A stretch of DNA of 64,000 nucleotides from Thermococcus sp. 21S9. GTDB taxonomy: Archaea; Methanobacteriota_B; Thermococci; Thermococcales; Thermococcaceae. This document shows, in pieces, positions 1 through 8,514 of this stretch. The notes below the pieces were generated by a model, which had not been told where the DNA came from, did no database searches, and worked only from the letters and a program-made list of their open reading frames with translations. A program made the translations under genes and the position numbers. The stretch spans positions 248,001 to 312,000 of the forward strand of contig NZ_SNUS01000001.1 of assembly GCF_012027635.1 (NCBI RefSeq), given 5' to 3'. The number at the start of each line of letters is the position of its first letter. The first letter of the stretch is position 1.

Positions 1-243
1 AGGATTGGTGAAAGAGATGTTGAGCTCGGAGAGGGAAGCGCGACCTCGCTTCTGCCCCTAAGGGACAATCTCCTCGCCGGAGGCGAGCTCGAAGGAAACG
101 CCGTCGTCGTTGAAATCGCAGAGGGGAGAGAACCTAAAGTTCGGGAGCTCTGGGAGAACGGCTGGGTCGAGGTTTTGGGAGAGGGAATTATAGCGGGCGT
201 GACGAAGGATTGGGAGATGGTCATCGCCCGCTTCTCCTCCTAA
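1..243 (+). CDS. C-terminal part of an uncharacterised protein
   Basis: An open frame runs in from the left edge and ends at TAA 241-243, giving the last 80 residues of a protein whose start lies outside the window. The visible part is mixed alpha/beta in character, rich in Glu and Gly, with no cysteine and no membrane segment. I do not recognise the family. The codon use (frequent GAG, CTC, GCC) matches neighbouring genes, which supports a real coding end rather than a chance frame. Confidence 0.55.
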   Translation, partial: RIGERDVELGEGSATSLLPLRDNLLAGGELEGNAVVVEIAEGREPKVRELWENGWVEVLGEGIIAGVTKDWEMVIARFSS

Positions 244-353
244 TGGCCTTTGTTCCAGCATAGACAAAGCCAAAGTGAAGACCGAGAGCGGGTTCACAAG
301 TATCACTGAAACCAACGTCATGGAAAACGCTTAAAACTCCCCCATGGAGTAAA

Positions 354-363
354 CGCTTATAAA
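354..363 (+). promoter_or_regulatory. TATA box for the CPBP-like gene
   Basis: CTTATAAAGG lies about 40 bases before ATG 398, which would put transcription start near 382-386. The 244-397 gap holds nothing else that I can name; a second TATA-like stretch (GCTTAAAAC) lies just upstream. Confidence 0.5.
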
Positions 364-397
364 GGGTTTTTATTTTTATTAGGTTTTGGGGAGTGGG

Positions 398-1072
398 ATG
401 TTAAGAGAAAAGACCAAACAGCTGACTCTCTTCGCGCTCGTCTGGTTCCTCTGCATCAACTGGGGGCTTGAAATTGTAATCGGCATGGCTTTTAAATGTG
501 CAACAGGCTCGTGGATTTCAAAAACCGCCTACGTTTACCTCGCCAAGGTATGGATAATAAACCTTCTGAAGCTTTTGGCGGGAATTCTAACACTCAAATG
601 GCTGGGCCTGAATTTCAGAGACTTAATAAGGGGAAAATTCGGAAGAAAAGAACTCTCATACTCGACCGCGGTTGTCCTGCTATTCCTCGCCGTTGAGATA
701 GCGTATTTTGGAGGAAACTACTTCCCTCAGATTATCCGTGAGTTCCGCTATCACCTTAGCATCTCCCCAAACGAATGGCTTGCCGTCCTGTCGTTTGCCT
801 CGGAGTATGTCTATTACGTCATTGAAATCCTGATGGTGAACCTTCTCTACGTTGGGGCATTGAAGCTGGGCGGTAAAAGGCCAGCGGTTTTACTACCAAC
901 GTTTCTCTGGGGCTTTGCCCACGTTCTCAACATCATAATCGTCCCGCCTGTTCAGGCCTTCCTGCTTGGAGTGTACATGATGCTCTTCGCCCTGCTGACC
1001 TACGGACTAGCCCTAAAAACGAGGAGCCTTAAGGTTCCGATTTTCATATGGCTGGCTACGATGGCCCTGTGA
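398..1072 (+). CDS. CPBP-like integral membrane protein
   Basis: The product is 224 residues with about six hydrophobic membrane segments. The C-terminal half has a shape like the CPBP (CAAX protease and bacteriocin-processing) family: a Glu-containing helix around residue 142 (YYVIEIL) followed by a helix with Phe and His (WGFAHVLN) near residue 175. The usual EExxxR motif is not complete, so peptidase activity is doubtful. ATG 398 is preferred to TTG 386 because GGGGAG lies just before it. The next gene starts 22 bases downstream on the same strand and may be co-transcribed. Confidence 0.6.
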   Translation: MLREKTKQLTLFALVWFLCINWGLEIVIGMAFKCATGSWISKTAYVYLAKVWIINLLKLLAGILTLKWLGLNFRDLIRGKFGRKELSYSTAVVLLFLAVEIAYFGGNYFPQIIREFRYHLSISPNEWLAVLSFASEYVYYVIEILMVNLLYVGALKLGGKRPAVLLPTFLWGFAHVLNIIIVPPVQAFLLGVYMMLFALLTYGLALKTRSLKVPIFIWLATMAL

Positions 1073-1094
1073 AACGATAACCGGGGGGAGTGCG

Positions 1095-2240
1095 ATGATT
1101 AACCGCCTAAACCTTCACTTAAACTTCGACTTCAAAAAGGGAGCGCTGGAAGGAGGGGCAAAGTTAAAGCTGGCCGGAAAAGCGGGAACCTTCCTCCTCA
1201 ACAGGGGGCTGAAAGCGGACTCCGCGAGCGCCCCGTTTTCATGGCGCTTGGAGGGTCTGAGGGGCTTTGAGGCCTTCGAGGCCAGTGTCGTTCGGCTTGA
1301 GAATCCTCTCGAGGAAGTTGAGCTTAGCTATTTGGGAATGCTTGAGAGCTATGAAAACGTCCTCCCCTATCTCAAGGACTCCATAAGCCGGGAGTACACC
1401 CTGCTCAGAACGGACTCGCTCTTTTATCCAATCCCGTCGGAGCCGGACTTTGAAAGCCTCATCAAGTCGGTCGTGGGCTCCGAATTTAACGCGGAAATAA
1501 CGGTCGAGGGTGCTCCGGAAGGGCTGGTGGTGGCGTCTGGCGGAGAAATACGCGGGAATCGGCTGAAGATTGAGGAAACGAACCGGCTCGACATTGCCAT
1601 AGCGCCCTTCACAGTGATTGAGGAGGAGCCCTTCAGGCTCTTCGTTCTGGGCGGGGAAGGAATTGAAAGGACGCTCGAACTGCTTGAGAAGGCATACCGG
1701 TTTTATTCGTCCATCTTGGGTCGCAAAGCTGATAAGTTCACCGTCATCGAGACGCCGGAGAACTACGGTGGGCAGGCCGGGAAGGGCTACGCGCTCGTTT
1801 CGGGAAGCTCGCTCAGGGCTGAGATACCGGCAAATCTCTACCACGAGCTCGCCCACCTCTGGAACCCGAGGGCAACGCCCGAGGCGCACCTGAGCAGGTT
1901 CTTCGACGAGGCTTTTGCCAACTACCTGACGGCGCTTGCGATTAGAGAGATACACGGCGAAGAAGCGTTCAACCGCTTCATTAAAGGTTTGAAAAGGGAC
2001 TATGAGACCATCGTTAAGCGCTTTCCGGAGGCGGAGAAGCTCAGACCGTCGGAGTGGGGAAGGCTCGGCCTCTGGGAGCTCTCCTACACGAAGGGCGCGC
2101 TGATTCTGTACGAGCTCCACCAGAGGGCAGGGGATACATTTTATGACATCCTGCGGGAGCTCGTGGAAGAGGAAAGTGTGGACTTTGAGAAATTCCGGAG
2201 AATCGTGAAAGAGATCGCGGGCATTGAGGTTACTGTTTGA
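1095..2240 (+). CDS. M1-like zinc metallopeptidase (gluzincin)
   Basis: The 381-residue protein has a HELAH zinc-binding motif near residue 250 and the third ligand Glu in FFDEAFANYL, 17 residues after the second His. M1 aminopeptidases usually have 18, so this is a close but shortened gluzincin layout. The N-terminal about 200 residues look beta-rich, as in the M1 saddle domain, but the protein is far shorter than full aminopeptidases (about 800). No signal peptide is visible, so it probably acts in the cytoplasm on peptides. ATG 1095 follows a strong GGGGGGAG site. It probably shares a transcript with the membrane protein upstream. Confidence 0.75.
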   Translation: MINRLNLHLNFDFKKGALEGGAKLKLAGKAGTFLLNRGLKADSASAPFSWRLEGLRGFEAFEASVVRLENPLEEVELSYLGMLESYENVLPYLKDSISREYTLLRTDSLFYPIPSEPDFESLIKSVVGSEFNAEITVEGAPEGLVVASGGEIRGNRLKIEETNRLDIAIAPFTVIEEEPFRLFVLGGEGIERTLELLEKAYRFYSSILGRKADKFTVIETPENYGGQAGKGYALVSGSSLRAEIPANLYHELAHLWNPRATPEAHLSRFFDEAFANYLTALAIREIHGEEAFNRFIKGLKRDYETIVKRFPEAEKLRPSEWGRLGLWELSYTKGALILYELHQRAGDTFYDILRELVEEESVDFEKFRRIVKEIAGIEVTV

Positions 2241-2298
2241 AAAGAGACGGACGCCGTGGAGTTAAATGCTCGACAAGCTCCTCGACCACTCCTCGGGA

Positions 2299-2892
2299 TT
2301 AATGTGAGCTGACTATCTCGGCGAGCCAGACGTATCTATTCACCCTCTCAAACTGGCACTCCAACCCGAGCTTTTCGCAGATTTTCCTCAGGCCCTCGAC
2401 GGTGGCGAAGTACTCGTCCTCTATCTCCTCGGTGAGTCCGTCTTCCCCGCCGATGCACATCTTCGCCTCCTCCGACTTAAACATCACGTCCGCTATTATG
2501 ATTTTGCCTCCGGGCCTCAGGACGCGGAGCATCTCTCTAATCGCGTCCTGCTTTTCCTCGTCCGGCACGTGATGGAAGGCGTAGGTCGTTACCACGGTAT
2601 CGACACTCCCGTCGGGGAGGGGAATCCTCAGGAAGTGCCCGCCGAGGGGCTCGAACCCGTACTTTTCCCTGAACCTCTCGCGCATCCCCGGGGAAGGTTC
2701 GAGGCCGATGTAGTTTTCCGGGTCGAGAAAGCGCAAAATATCACCCGTTCCGCAGCCGACGTCAAGGACGAGCCCTTTAGCCCGCTCCGCAACGAGTTTC
2801 AGAACGTTCCAGTAGTCGCGGTGTATCCAGTCGTCTATTTCAACGTCCTCATCGTAGCTTTCGGCCCAGTCGTCAAAGTCCCAGCGCTCCAT
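2299..2892 (-). CDS. Class I SAM-dependent methyltransferase
   Basis: The 197-residue protein has motif I LVLDVGCGTGDI near residues 42-53, an acidic end of strand 2 (GLEPSPGM) and the motif around LRPGGKIIIADVMF typical of the UbiE/YrrT-like group. The N-terminus (WAESYDEDV) is also usual for this group. The substrate cannot be told from sequence. ATG 2892 is preceded by GGTGAG. It is divergent from the MFS gene and shares a central TATA box with it. Confidence 0.8.
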   Translation of the reverse strand: MERWDFDDWAESYDEDVEIDDWIHRDYWNVLKLVAERAKGLVLDVGCGTGDILRFLDPENYIGLEPSPGMRERFREKYGFEPLGGHFLRIPLPDGSVDTVVTTYAFHHVPDEEKQDAIREMLRVLRPGGKIIIADVMFKSEEAKMCIGGEDGLTEEIEDEYFATVEGLRKICEKLGLECQFERVNRYVWLAEIVSSH

Positions 2893-2923
2893 AAACTCAC
2901 CTATGAATGAAGTTTCACAATTC

Positions 2924-2931
2924 TTTTAAAA
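2924..2931. promoter_or_regulatory. Shared palindromic TATA box, methyltransferase/MFS pair
   Basis: TTTTAAAA reads the same on both strands and lies 28 bases before ATG 2952 on the plus strand and about 32 before ATG 2892 on the minus strand. Both distances suit an archaeal TATA box with a start 22-26 bases away. Confidence 0.5.
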
Positions 2932-2951
2932 CCCTCCTCTCAACTCTCGCC

Positions 2952-4121
2952 ATGAAGCAAACCCTCTACCGCCTTCAGCTCCTCACATCAGCCCTCAGAA
3001 CAGCGGGAGACGCTATCGAGAGTGTTGCCCTGCCCTGGGGCATCCTCCAGAGCACCGGCTCGCTCCTGAGCATCGGCGGCTTCGCCCTTTTCTCCCACCT
3101 GCCATGGGTCGTCCTCCCGCCCCTCCTCGGAAGGACGCTCGACAGAACGGCCAGGAAGGTAAGGCTGGCCTTCCTCGCGCTCCTCCTTCAATCGGCTCTT
3201 GCTATGCTCATAGTCCCGTTCTCGTCGAATGTATGGGCTTTCTACCTCATCGTCTCCGGAATCTCCGCTCTGGACATCCTTCACCGCTACTACGGATTCT
3301 CGCTGGTTGCCTCGATGACCCTTGACCCGTCGGAGCTCCAATGCCTCAACGCAAAGCTCGCCACGGTTGGGAACACCGTTTCGCTGGTGGCTTTTCCGCT
3401 GGCCGGCTTTCTTTCTTACCGCTTCGGGATAAAGGCCATGCTCCTCGACGCGGTTCTCCTTCTGGTTGGAGCGCTCACACTAATTCCGTATTTGGACGTC
3501 GAGATGAGGAGAGAAAAGAGCGAGGAACCCCAACTAGAGGAATCGGACAAAGGGATAATCATTGACAGATGGCTCGTCATAGGAGTCCTTACCTCCGTGC
3601 TCCTCTTCAACTTCGCCCTCGGCTCGTTCAGGATCTTCGTCTTCGCCTCGCTGAGGAAGCTGAGCGCGGGGGAGTTCGTTTACGGGGTTCTGCAGTCTCT
3701 CACAACCGTCGGGAGTCTTGCAGCCGTCGTGATTATTGCCCTTCTCGCAAAAAGGAAGGGAATCGGCCTCCGGAGACCGCTGATGATTGGAATGCTCCTC
3801 CAGAGCGTCGCCCTTCTCCTCACTGGATTCACCACGGTTTTGATGCTGTTTCCCGCAGTTCTGATTCTGGGATTCGGAGGGGAGCTTCTCAACGTCTCGT
3901 TCGACAGCTTAATGCAGAGGTTTATCCCGCTTGAGCGCCTTGGAACAGCGAGGGGCCTATTTGACGCCCTCGCAACGCTGGTAATTCCCCTGTCCCAGCT
4001 GACCTTTGCGTGGCTGATTGAAAGGGGAACATGGCTGAACCTTCCGGTCGGTGCCTTCCTCCTGGGGGTCCTCGCGCTTGGAATCCTCGCGCTCACCACG
4101 AGAGGCCTTCAGTTAGATTAA
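2952..4121 (+). CDS. MFS transporter
   Basis: This is a 389-residue major facilitator with about 12 hydrophobic segments and the family's central cytoplasmic loop near residues 183-205 (acidic and Lys-rich). The N-terminal helix carries the usual polar and Gly residues, and a basic GRTLDRTARK loop after helix 2 resembles the MFS A motif. It is probably an efflux carrier, but the substrate is unknown. ATG 2952 is chosen over an in-frame ATG at 2907: it lies 21 bases after the TATA box, which fits a leaderless message, and the earlier ATG lies upstream of the box. Its 3' end overlaps the next minus-strand gene by 29 bases. Confidence 0.8.
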   Translation: MKQTLYRLQLLTSALRTAGDAIESVALPWGILQSTGSLLSIGGFALFSHLPWVVLPPLLGRTLDRTARKVRLAFLALLLQSALAMLIVPFSSNVWAFYLIVSGISALDILHRYYGFSLVASMTLDPSELQCLNAKLATVGNTVSLVAFPLAGFLSYRFGIKAMLLDAVLLLVGALTLIPYLDVEMRREKSEEPQLEESDKGIIIDRWLVIGVLTSVLLFNFALGSFRIFVFASLRKLSAGEFVYGVLQSLTTVGSLAAVVIIALLAKRKGIGLRRPLMIGMLLQSVALLLTGFTTVLMLFPAVLILGFGGELLNVSFDSLMQRFIPLERLGTARGLFDALATLVIPLSQLTFAWLIERGTWLNLPVGAFLLGVLALGILALTTRGLQLD

Positions 4122-4593
4122 CCAGCTGGCCAGTCTGGTTTTCTCCCAAACTTCCCCTCAGCTCCGCTTTGTAAACCTCTGAGATGGCATCACCGATGGC
4201 AAAGAGGACATCGACGTTCTTGAGGAGGAGTCCTTTTGGCTCTCCGCTGTTCCTCACGTGGTTAAAGAAAACTGCGAGGTTCGATGAGGCAACGTGAAGA
4301 TTCCAGTAGGTTTCCTTTCCAGTGAGCTCATAGAGCGACTCAGAGGCATCGCTGAGAACCTGCGCGCAGTAGGCGTACCTCCCGGCGCGCTCCCTCAGCA
4401 AATCCGCGCTCGCGTTGTGCTCAATCATCGTCTTGAGCGCGCCCATGTCGCTCAGACAGAAGAGGGTGGTGGTGGAGACGGCTATTAAGCCCTCCCTGGC
4501 GTTACCAACCTCCGCGTTCTTCTCATGGTATGCGTAGCCAAGGAAGCCAGAAACTATGAGGAGAACGACGATGACTGCAAGGAGGCGCCTCAT
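4093..4593 (-). CDS. Membrane-anchored secreted protein, family not recognised
   Basis: The 166-residue product begins with one hydrophobic segment (about residues 3-22), then continues as an extracellular, mostly helical domain with two cysteines and several NxS/T sites. It may be an anchored sensor or lipid-facing helical protein, but I know no family for it. ATG 4593 is chosen because GGTGGTG lies just before it; the frame is open further upstream. It is divergent from the GNAT gene at 4660. Confidence 0.6.
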   Translation of the reverse strand: MRRLLAVIVVLLIVSGFLGYAYHEKNAEVGNAREGLIAVSTTTLFCLSDMGALKTMIEHNASADLLRERAGRYAYCAQVLSDASESLYELTGKETYWNLHVASSNLAVFFNHVRNSGEPKGLLLKNVDVLFAIGDAISEVYKAELRGSLGENQTGQLVNLTEGLSW

Positions 4594-4622
4594 TAACACC
4601 ACCATGCGTAATTGGGAAAGGG

Positions 4623-4632
4623 CCTTAAAAGG
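4623..4632. promoter_or_regulatory. Shared palindromic TATA box, secreted protein/GNAT pair
   Basis: CCTTAAAAGG reads as CCTTTTAAGG on the other strand. It lies midway between the divergent starts 4593 and 4660, at a distance suitable for both. Confidence 0.5.
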
Positions 4633-4659
4633 TTTCTCCAACTCGGGGCGGTGGGGTTA

Positions 4660-5469
4660 ATGCTCATACGCGAGGCAAGGCCGGAAGATAGGCCCTTCAT
4701 CGAGGAGATAGCGAGGCTGACCTGGGACGGCGGGGATTACCTCGCGCGGGTCTTCGACGAGTGGCTCGGGGACAATTTCTATGTCCTTGAAGTGGACGGA
4801 AAGGTCGTCGGCACGGCGAAGCTAACCATTCTGCCCGGAAAGGTCGGCTGGCTTGAAGGACTGAGGGTTCATCCCGACTATCGCGGAAGAGGCTACGGGA
4901 GGAAGCTCCACGACTTCCTGCTCGGGCTCGGCGAGAGACTCGCGAAGGAAGGGAAAATCGAAGTCCTCGAGTTCGCGACATACTTCCTCAACCGCGAGAG
5001 CATCTCGATGGCAGAGAGGACGGGCTTTAGAGTTAAGGCGAAGTTCTTCGTCTTCAGCGCCAAGGTCGGGGATTTTCAACCGGAGGAGCCCGAGAAAATC
5101 GAGCCTGAGCTGAGCGACCTGACCCTCGGCCTGATTCCCGTCGGCTGGCGCTTCGTGAGGAGGAGTGAGGAGGCTTTAAACTGGATTCGAGAAAACGCCT
5201 ACATTTACGACTTCAACGGCTTCCGCTTTCTGGTTTCAAAGAAAGGGGCAACGTTCACGCCCCTCGATGTTGGCCTGGCAACTCTCAAGGCGATGCTTCC
5301 GGCGATGGCGTGGGTCGCCAAGGAGCGCGGAAGAGAGGGCTTCGACGTTATGCTTCCGAGCGGGGTCAAACCCCTCCTGCCCGGGCTCAAGAGGCTCGGC
5401 CTTCACCTCTGGGACGAGACTGAGGAGCCGAACGTTCTGGTTTTCAGGAAGAGGCTCGTGAAGGGGTGA
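4660..5469 (+). CDS. GNAT-family N-acetyltransferase with C-terminal extension
   Basis: The 269-residue protein has a standard GNAT domain in residues 1-145: acceptor-side strands, then GLRVHPDYRGRGYGRKL, the acetyl-CoA pyrophosphate-binding motif A (R-G-x-G-x-G/A), at about residues 67-83. Residues 150-269 form a second domain of unknown role. ATG 4660 is preferred to a TTG at 4612 because GGTGGGG precedes it and the earlier site lies upstream of the TATA box. It is the first of three tandem GNAT genes that probably form one transcript. The substrate is unknown. Confidence 0.8.
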   Translation: MLIREARPEDRPFIEEIARLTWDGGDYLARVFDEWLGDNFYVLEVDGKVVGTAKLTILPGKVGWLEGLRVHPDYRGRGYGRKLHDFLLGLGERLAKEGKIEVLEFATYFLNRESISMAERTGFRVKAKFFVFSAKVGDFQPEEPEKIEPELSDLTLGLIPVGWRFVRRSEEALNWIRENAYIYDFNGFRFLVSKKGATFTPLDVGLATLKAMLPAMAWVAKERGREGFDVMLPSGVKPLLPGLKRLGLHLWDETEEPNVLVFRKRLVKG

Positions 5470-5473
5470 GAGT

Positions 5474-6094
5474 ATGGAAATAATTCGCCTGACCGAGAAA
5501 CACCTTCCAGACTTCCAAGAGCTTTACATCGAGTTCTTCCGCGAGCTCAGGGGAAAGCAGGGCTGGAGTCCGCACGCTGAGGCAGAGTACAGAGCAGAGG
5601 CAACGCACTACTTCAGACGAGGCGACCTGATATTTCTCGCCATCGAGGAAGAGCCTCTTGGCTTCATCAGGGTTTCAAGCAGGGAGGGCAGTTTCTGGGT
5701 TGAAGAGCTCTTCGTAAGGCCCGAGTTCAGGGGGCGGGGAATCGGGCGGGTCCTCGTCGAGCGGGCCGAGGAGGAAGTCAGGAAGCACGACGACGCGCTC
5801 TACCTCTTCGTTCTCCCGCAGGACAAAGATGCGATAGCCTTCTGGAAAAAGCTCGGCTACGACGTTATCAACACCGTGGAGCTCGTGAAGGACTTGGAGC
5901 ACTCGGAGAGGCCGTCCTTCCACACGGTCGAGCTCCTCGGCGGGCCCTTCAAAATCTTCCGCTGGAAAGGCGAGAAGTTCACGGAGGAGGAGAAGCGCTT
6001 CATGGAGCTGCTGGAGGAGTTCTACCAGAAGGGTGGGACGAAGGAGGAGTTCCTAAGGCTCGTTAACCGTGCTCTGGAAGGGTGGCTGGAGTGA
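5474..6094 (+). CDS. GNAT-family N-acetyltransferase
   Basis: The 206-residue protein has the GNAT core in about residues 1-145 with the acetyl-CoA motif ELFVRPEFRGRGIGRVL, then a charged helical tail of about 60 residues. It starts 4 bases after the previous stop, and its own stop overlaps the next GTG start (GTGA), so the three acetyltransferase genes are translationally linked. Confidence 0.8.
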   Translation: MEIIRLTEKHLPDFQELYIEFFRELRGKQGWSPHAEAEYRAEATHYFRRGDLIFLAIEEEPLGFIRVSSREGSFWVEELFVRPEFRGRGIGRVLVERAEEEVRKHDDALYLFVLPQDKDAIAFWKKLGYDVINTVELVKDLEHSERPSFHTVELLGGPFKIFRWKGEKFTEEEKRFMELLEEFYQKGGTKEEFLRLVNRALEGWLE

Positions 6095-6566
6095 GGGTTC
6101 GTGAGGCTAAGACGGAAGCCGAAAGGGAAGTTGCCTCTGGATAGCCCGCAATCTACCAGAGTGGTTCAACGAGGCGGGCCTAAAGGCGATTGAACGCGAC
6201 CTGAGAGAGGAAACTACCTTTGTCGCCGTTGAGGGAAGCGACGTCCTCGGCTTCGTGACAGTCAAGCCCGCCAACAGGAAAGCACTCAAAATCCTCTGGA
6301 TGGCAGTTAGGAGAGAATTAAGGGGCAAAGGTATTGGGACGGAACTGCTCCATTTCGTTGAGAAGTGGGCGAAGGAGAGAGACTTTGAGCTACTCGTCGT
6401 CAAGACGTCGGGAGATTTGAGCTACAAGCCCTACGACGAGACGAGGCGCTTCTATGAGCGGAGGGGTTTCGTGAAAATCGCGCTGATAGAGCCGTATCCC
6501 GAGTGGGGCGAGCCGGCGCTGATTTACGCGAAGTGTCTCGGAAACGTTTTAAAATCCCGGTTGTAA
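6091..6566 (+). pseudogene. GNAT acetyltransferase gene with a one-base frameshift
   Basis: A GTG start at 6091 overlaps the previous stop (GTGA). It opens a frame beginning VRVREAKTEAEREVAS, typical of a GNAT N-terminus, but this hits TAG at 6142-6144. From about 6136 the protein continues in another frame (WIARNLPEWFNEAGLK...), through the acetyl-CoA motif RRELRGKGIGTELL to TAA 6564-6566. The full span is 476 bases, one short of a whole number of codons, as expected from a single-base deletion. It may be a true recent lesion, a read error, or recoded; no slippery run is seen. An alternative short product could start at GTG 6255. Confidence 0.7.
6547..6554 (+). promoter_or_regulatory. TATA box for the second MFS gene
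   Basis: TTTTAAAA lies inside the 3' end of the GNAT gene, 30 bases before ATG 6584. It gives the MFS gene its own promoter with a very short leader. Confidence 0.5.
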
Positions 6567-6583
6567 TCTGAACGGGACTTCAA

Positions 6584-7756
6584 ATGCGCTGGAGCGAGAT
6601 TCCCCGCGACGCTAAGGCCTACATGCTCTACCACACGCTCATCGCTCCCGGCCTGATAGTCTGGATACTCTTCCCGCTCTACCTCATGGAGACCGGCTAC
6701 TCAATCCTCGAAGTCGGGGCGTTCTTCACCGCTGTAAACATAATCGCGATTCCCCTAACTTATCTCTTCGGCCGGCTCTTCAACCGCTGGGACATCAAGA
6801 AGGGCCTTATCGCGATAGACGTTTTAGACGGCATCGCCTACGTTTCCTATGGCCTCGCGAAGGGAGCGATAGCTCCCATCATGCTCTTCGCAGGCAGAAC
6901 GATTGAAAAGCTCTCGACGGTTCTCTATCCGCTCTACCGAGCCTACGAGCAGGTAATCTATCCGGAGGACAAGTACGAGGAAATCTTCGCCTGGCACCTC
7001 CGCCTGCCCGAGCTATCGAGGCTTATCACATTCCCAGTTATGGGCTACATCCTCGGCTACGTCTATCCTGGGCCGGAGAGCTACCGCTGGGCTTTCCTGT
7101 TCTTCGGCCTCTTCTCTGCCGTCACTGTGGCTTACATCTGGAAGTTTCTACCCTCCATTGGTCGGGAGGAGCGAATAACGCCGAGAGGCTTCAGCTTCAA
7201 GGCCGGCGAGTTCAAGGTCCTCCTCGCCTTCGAGGCGTTGCTGACACTCGCCTGGGAGCTCGCTCCCGAAATCGTGCTGATAAACTACGTCGTCTTCGTG
7301 CTCCACAAAACGGTTTTCGAGGTGACGCTGATAGCCTGCGCGAGCAGTTTGGCTTCAATAATGGGAACCTACGCGAGCGAGAGGGTTCCTAAGGGGAAGG
7401 GATTCCAGGCGATAGGGGCCGGCATGCTAATTAACGCATTCTACGCGCTTGTGATGGCCCTCTCACCACCCTTTTGGTTCGCCCTCCTCGTCTACGCGGT
7501 TGGCGACTTCGGAGGCACCTTCTGGTTCCCATTCTACCGCTCCTGGATGTTCAAGCTGATTCCAAAGGAGAAGGCCAGTGAGTTCCACTCGGCGATATCG
7601 AGCTACCGGAAGCTCCTAGGTCTCTTTACACCCTTCGTTGCGGGAGCGCTGGCGAGCCTCCACCCCACACTGCCCTACGCTGTGAGCTTCGGGCTGTTCC
7701 TTTTGGCAGGGGCGATGTTCTGGTGGCTTTACAAAGCCAGAAGTTCTCATAGCTAA
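6584..7756 (+). CDS. MFS transporter
   Basis: The 390-residue protein has about 11-12 hydrophobic segments and the general layout of a drug or metabolite exporter, with FGRLFNRWDIKKG after helix 2 resembling the MFS loop motif. It is not obviously close to the carrier at 2952. The stop TAA overlaps the stop of the convergent nucleotidyltransferase gene by a few bases. The substrate cannot be told. Confidence 0.75.
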   Translation: MRWSEIPRDAKAYMLYHTLIAPGLIVWILFPLYLMETGYSILEVGAFFTAVNIIAIPLTYLFGRLFNRWDIKKGLIAIDVLDGIAYVSYGLAKGAIAPIMLFAGRTIEKLSTVLYPLYRAYEQVIYPEDKYEEIFAWHLRLPELSRLITFPVMGYILGYVYPGPESYRWAFLFFGLFSAVTVAYIWKFLPSIGREERITPRGFSFKAGEFKVLLAFEALLTLAWELAPEIVLINYVVFVLHKTVFEVTLIACASSLASIMGTYASERVPKGKGFQAIGAGMLINAFYALVMALSPPFWFALLVYAVGDFGGTFWFPFYRSWMFKLIPKEKASEFHSAISSYRKLLGLFTPFVAGALASLHPTLPYAVSFGLFLLAGAMFWWLYKARSSHS

Positions 7757-8508
7757 ACCTTAACCGGGGTTCTAAACTTCCACCCGTCTATACTGAAACC
7801 GCCCATCCTCTCAAGGACGTGATTTACCAGCGCCTCGACGTTCTCAGTTTTAACGTCTTCCATGGCCCTGAGGAAGAGGGCGACGAAATCATCATCCGGG
7901 AAGTCAGGGAAGAGGTAAGCCCTTCTAAAGGCCTCGTCACTGAAGAGACGATGCACCTTACTAGCCGGCGGTGCCTCGACCCGCAAAAACCGGGCGTAGG
8001 ACTCAAGCGCCCTCTTCAGGGCAAGGTGATACAGATAGGGGTAGCTCGGGTCTCCCCGTTCCTCAGCATCCTTCAGGCTGTCAATGGCGTCCCAGAGAAC
8101 GTACTTGGCCAGTTCAACTTTCACCGGCTCGGGCTTTGGAAACGGCTTCCTCATGTACTCCTCGACCTCGGCTTGGAGGGCCTCTATGATACCCGTCTTG
8201 TCGAAGAGGACTTTCCCTGTGAGGATTATTCTGGCGGTGGCTCTGCTGTTATGGACCAGCTCCTCCTCAAAGTACCTCCTAACGGCCCGCACTGGGTTCG
8301 CAAAATACTCAATTAAAACGCCGTCTATGAGGACGTTTCCCCTCTCTCGCCAGTCCGCGTCGTCGGATAGGATTATGTAAACGTCCATGTCCGAGCGGGG
8401 AGTTTGAAGGCCGAGAGCGTAGCTCCCTGTGAGGATAGCGGCCTCAACGACCTCGCTCTCTTCCCAGGACTTGAGGAACTTTCTGAGGGCAACTTCCCAG
8501 GGACGCAC
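7753..8508 (-). CDS. MNT-like nucleotidyltransferase domain protein
   Basis: The 251-residue protein has the polymerase-beta-type nucleotidyltransferase signature GSYALGLQTPRSDMDVYI near residues 27-44, including the GSxxxG turn and the catalytic SDxDv pair of aspartates. A third acidic residue probably lies in VLIEYF near residue 69. The C-terminal half is helical, like HEPN or KNTase-C domains. It starts with GTG 8508, preceded by GGGGGGTGA that overlaps the upstream stop. It is the last gene of the ABC exporter operon; the link between the two functions is unclear. Confidence 0.75.
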   Translation of the reverse strand: MRPWEVALRKFLKSWEESEVVEAAILTGSYALGLQTPRSDMDVYIILSDDADWRERGNVLIDGVLIEYFANPVRAVRRYFEEELVHNSRATARIILTGKVLFDKTGIIEALQAEVEEYMRKPFPKPEPVKVELAKYVLWDAIDSLKDAEERGDPSYPYLYHLALKRALESYARFLRVEAPPASKVHRLFSDEAFRRAYLFPDFPDDDFVALFLRAMEDVKTENVEALVNHVLERMGGFSIDGWKFRTPVKV

Positions 8509-8514
8509 CGCAAA

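Noticed and set aside
244-340. Possible C/D box RNA (GTGAAGA ... CTGA)
   Set aside because: Only one guide-length gap fits, no C'/D' pair and no closing stem are seen.
1239-2120. 293-codon open frame on the minus strand inside the peptidase gene
   Set aside because: It is antisense to a gene with clear zinc-site motifs. Its protein is Arg/Leu/Pro-rich without domain features, as expected from a GC-rich shadow frame.
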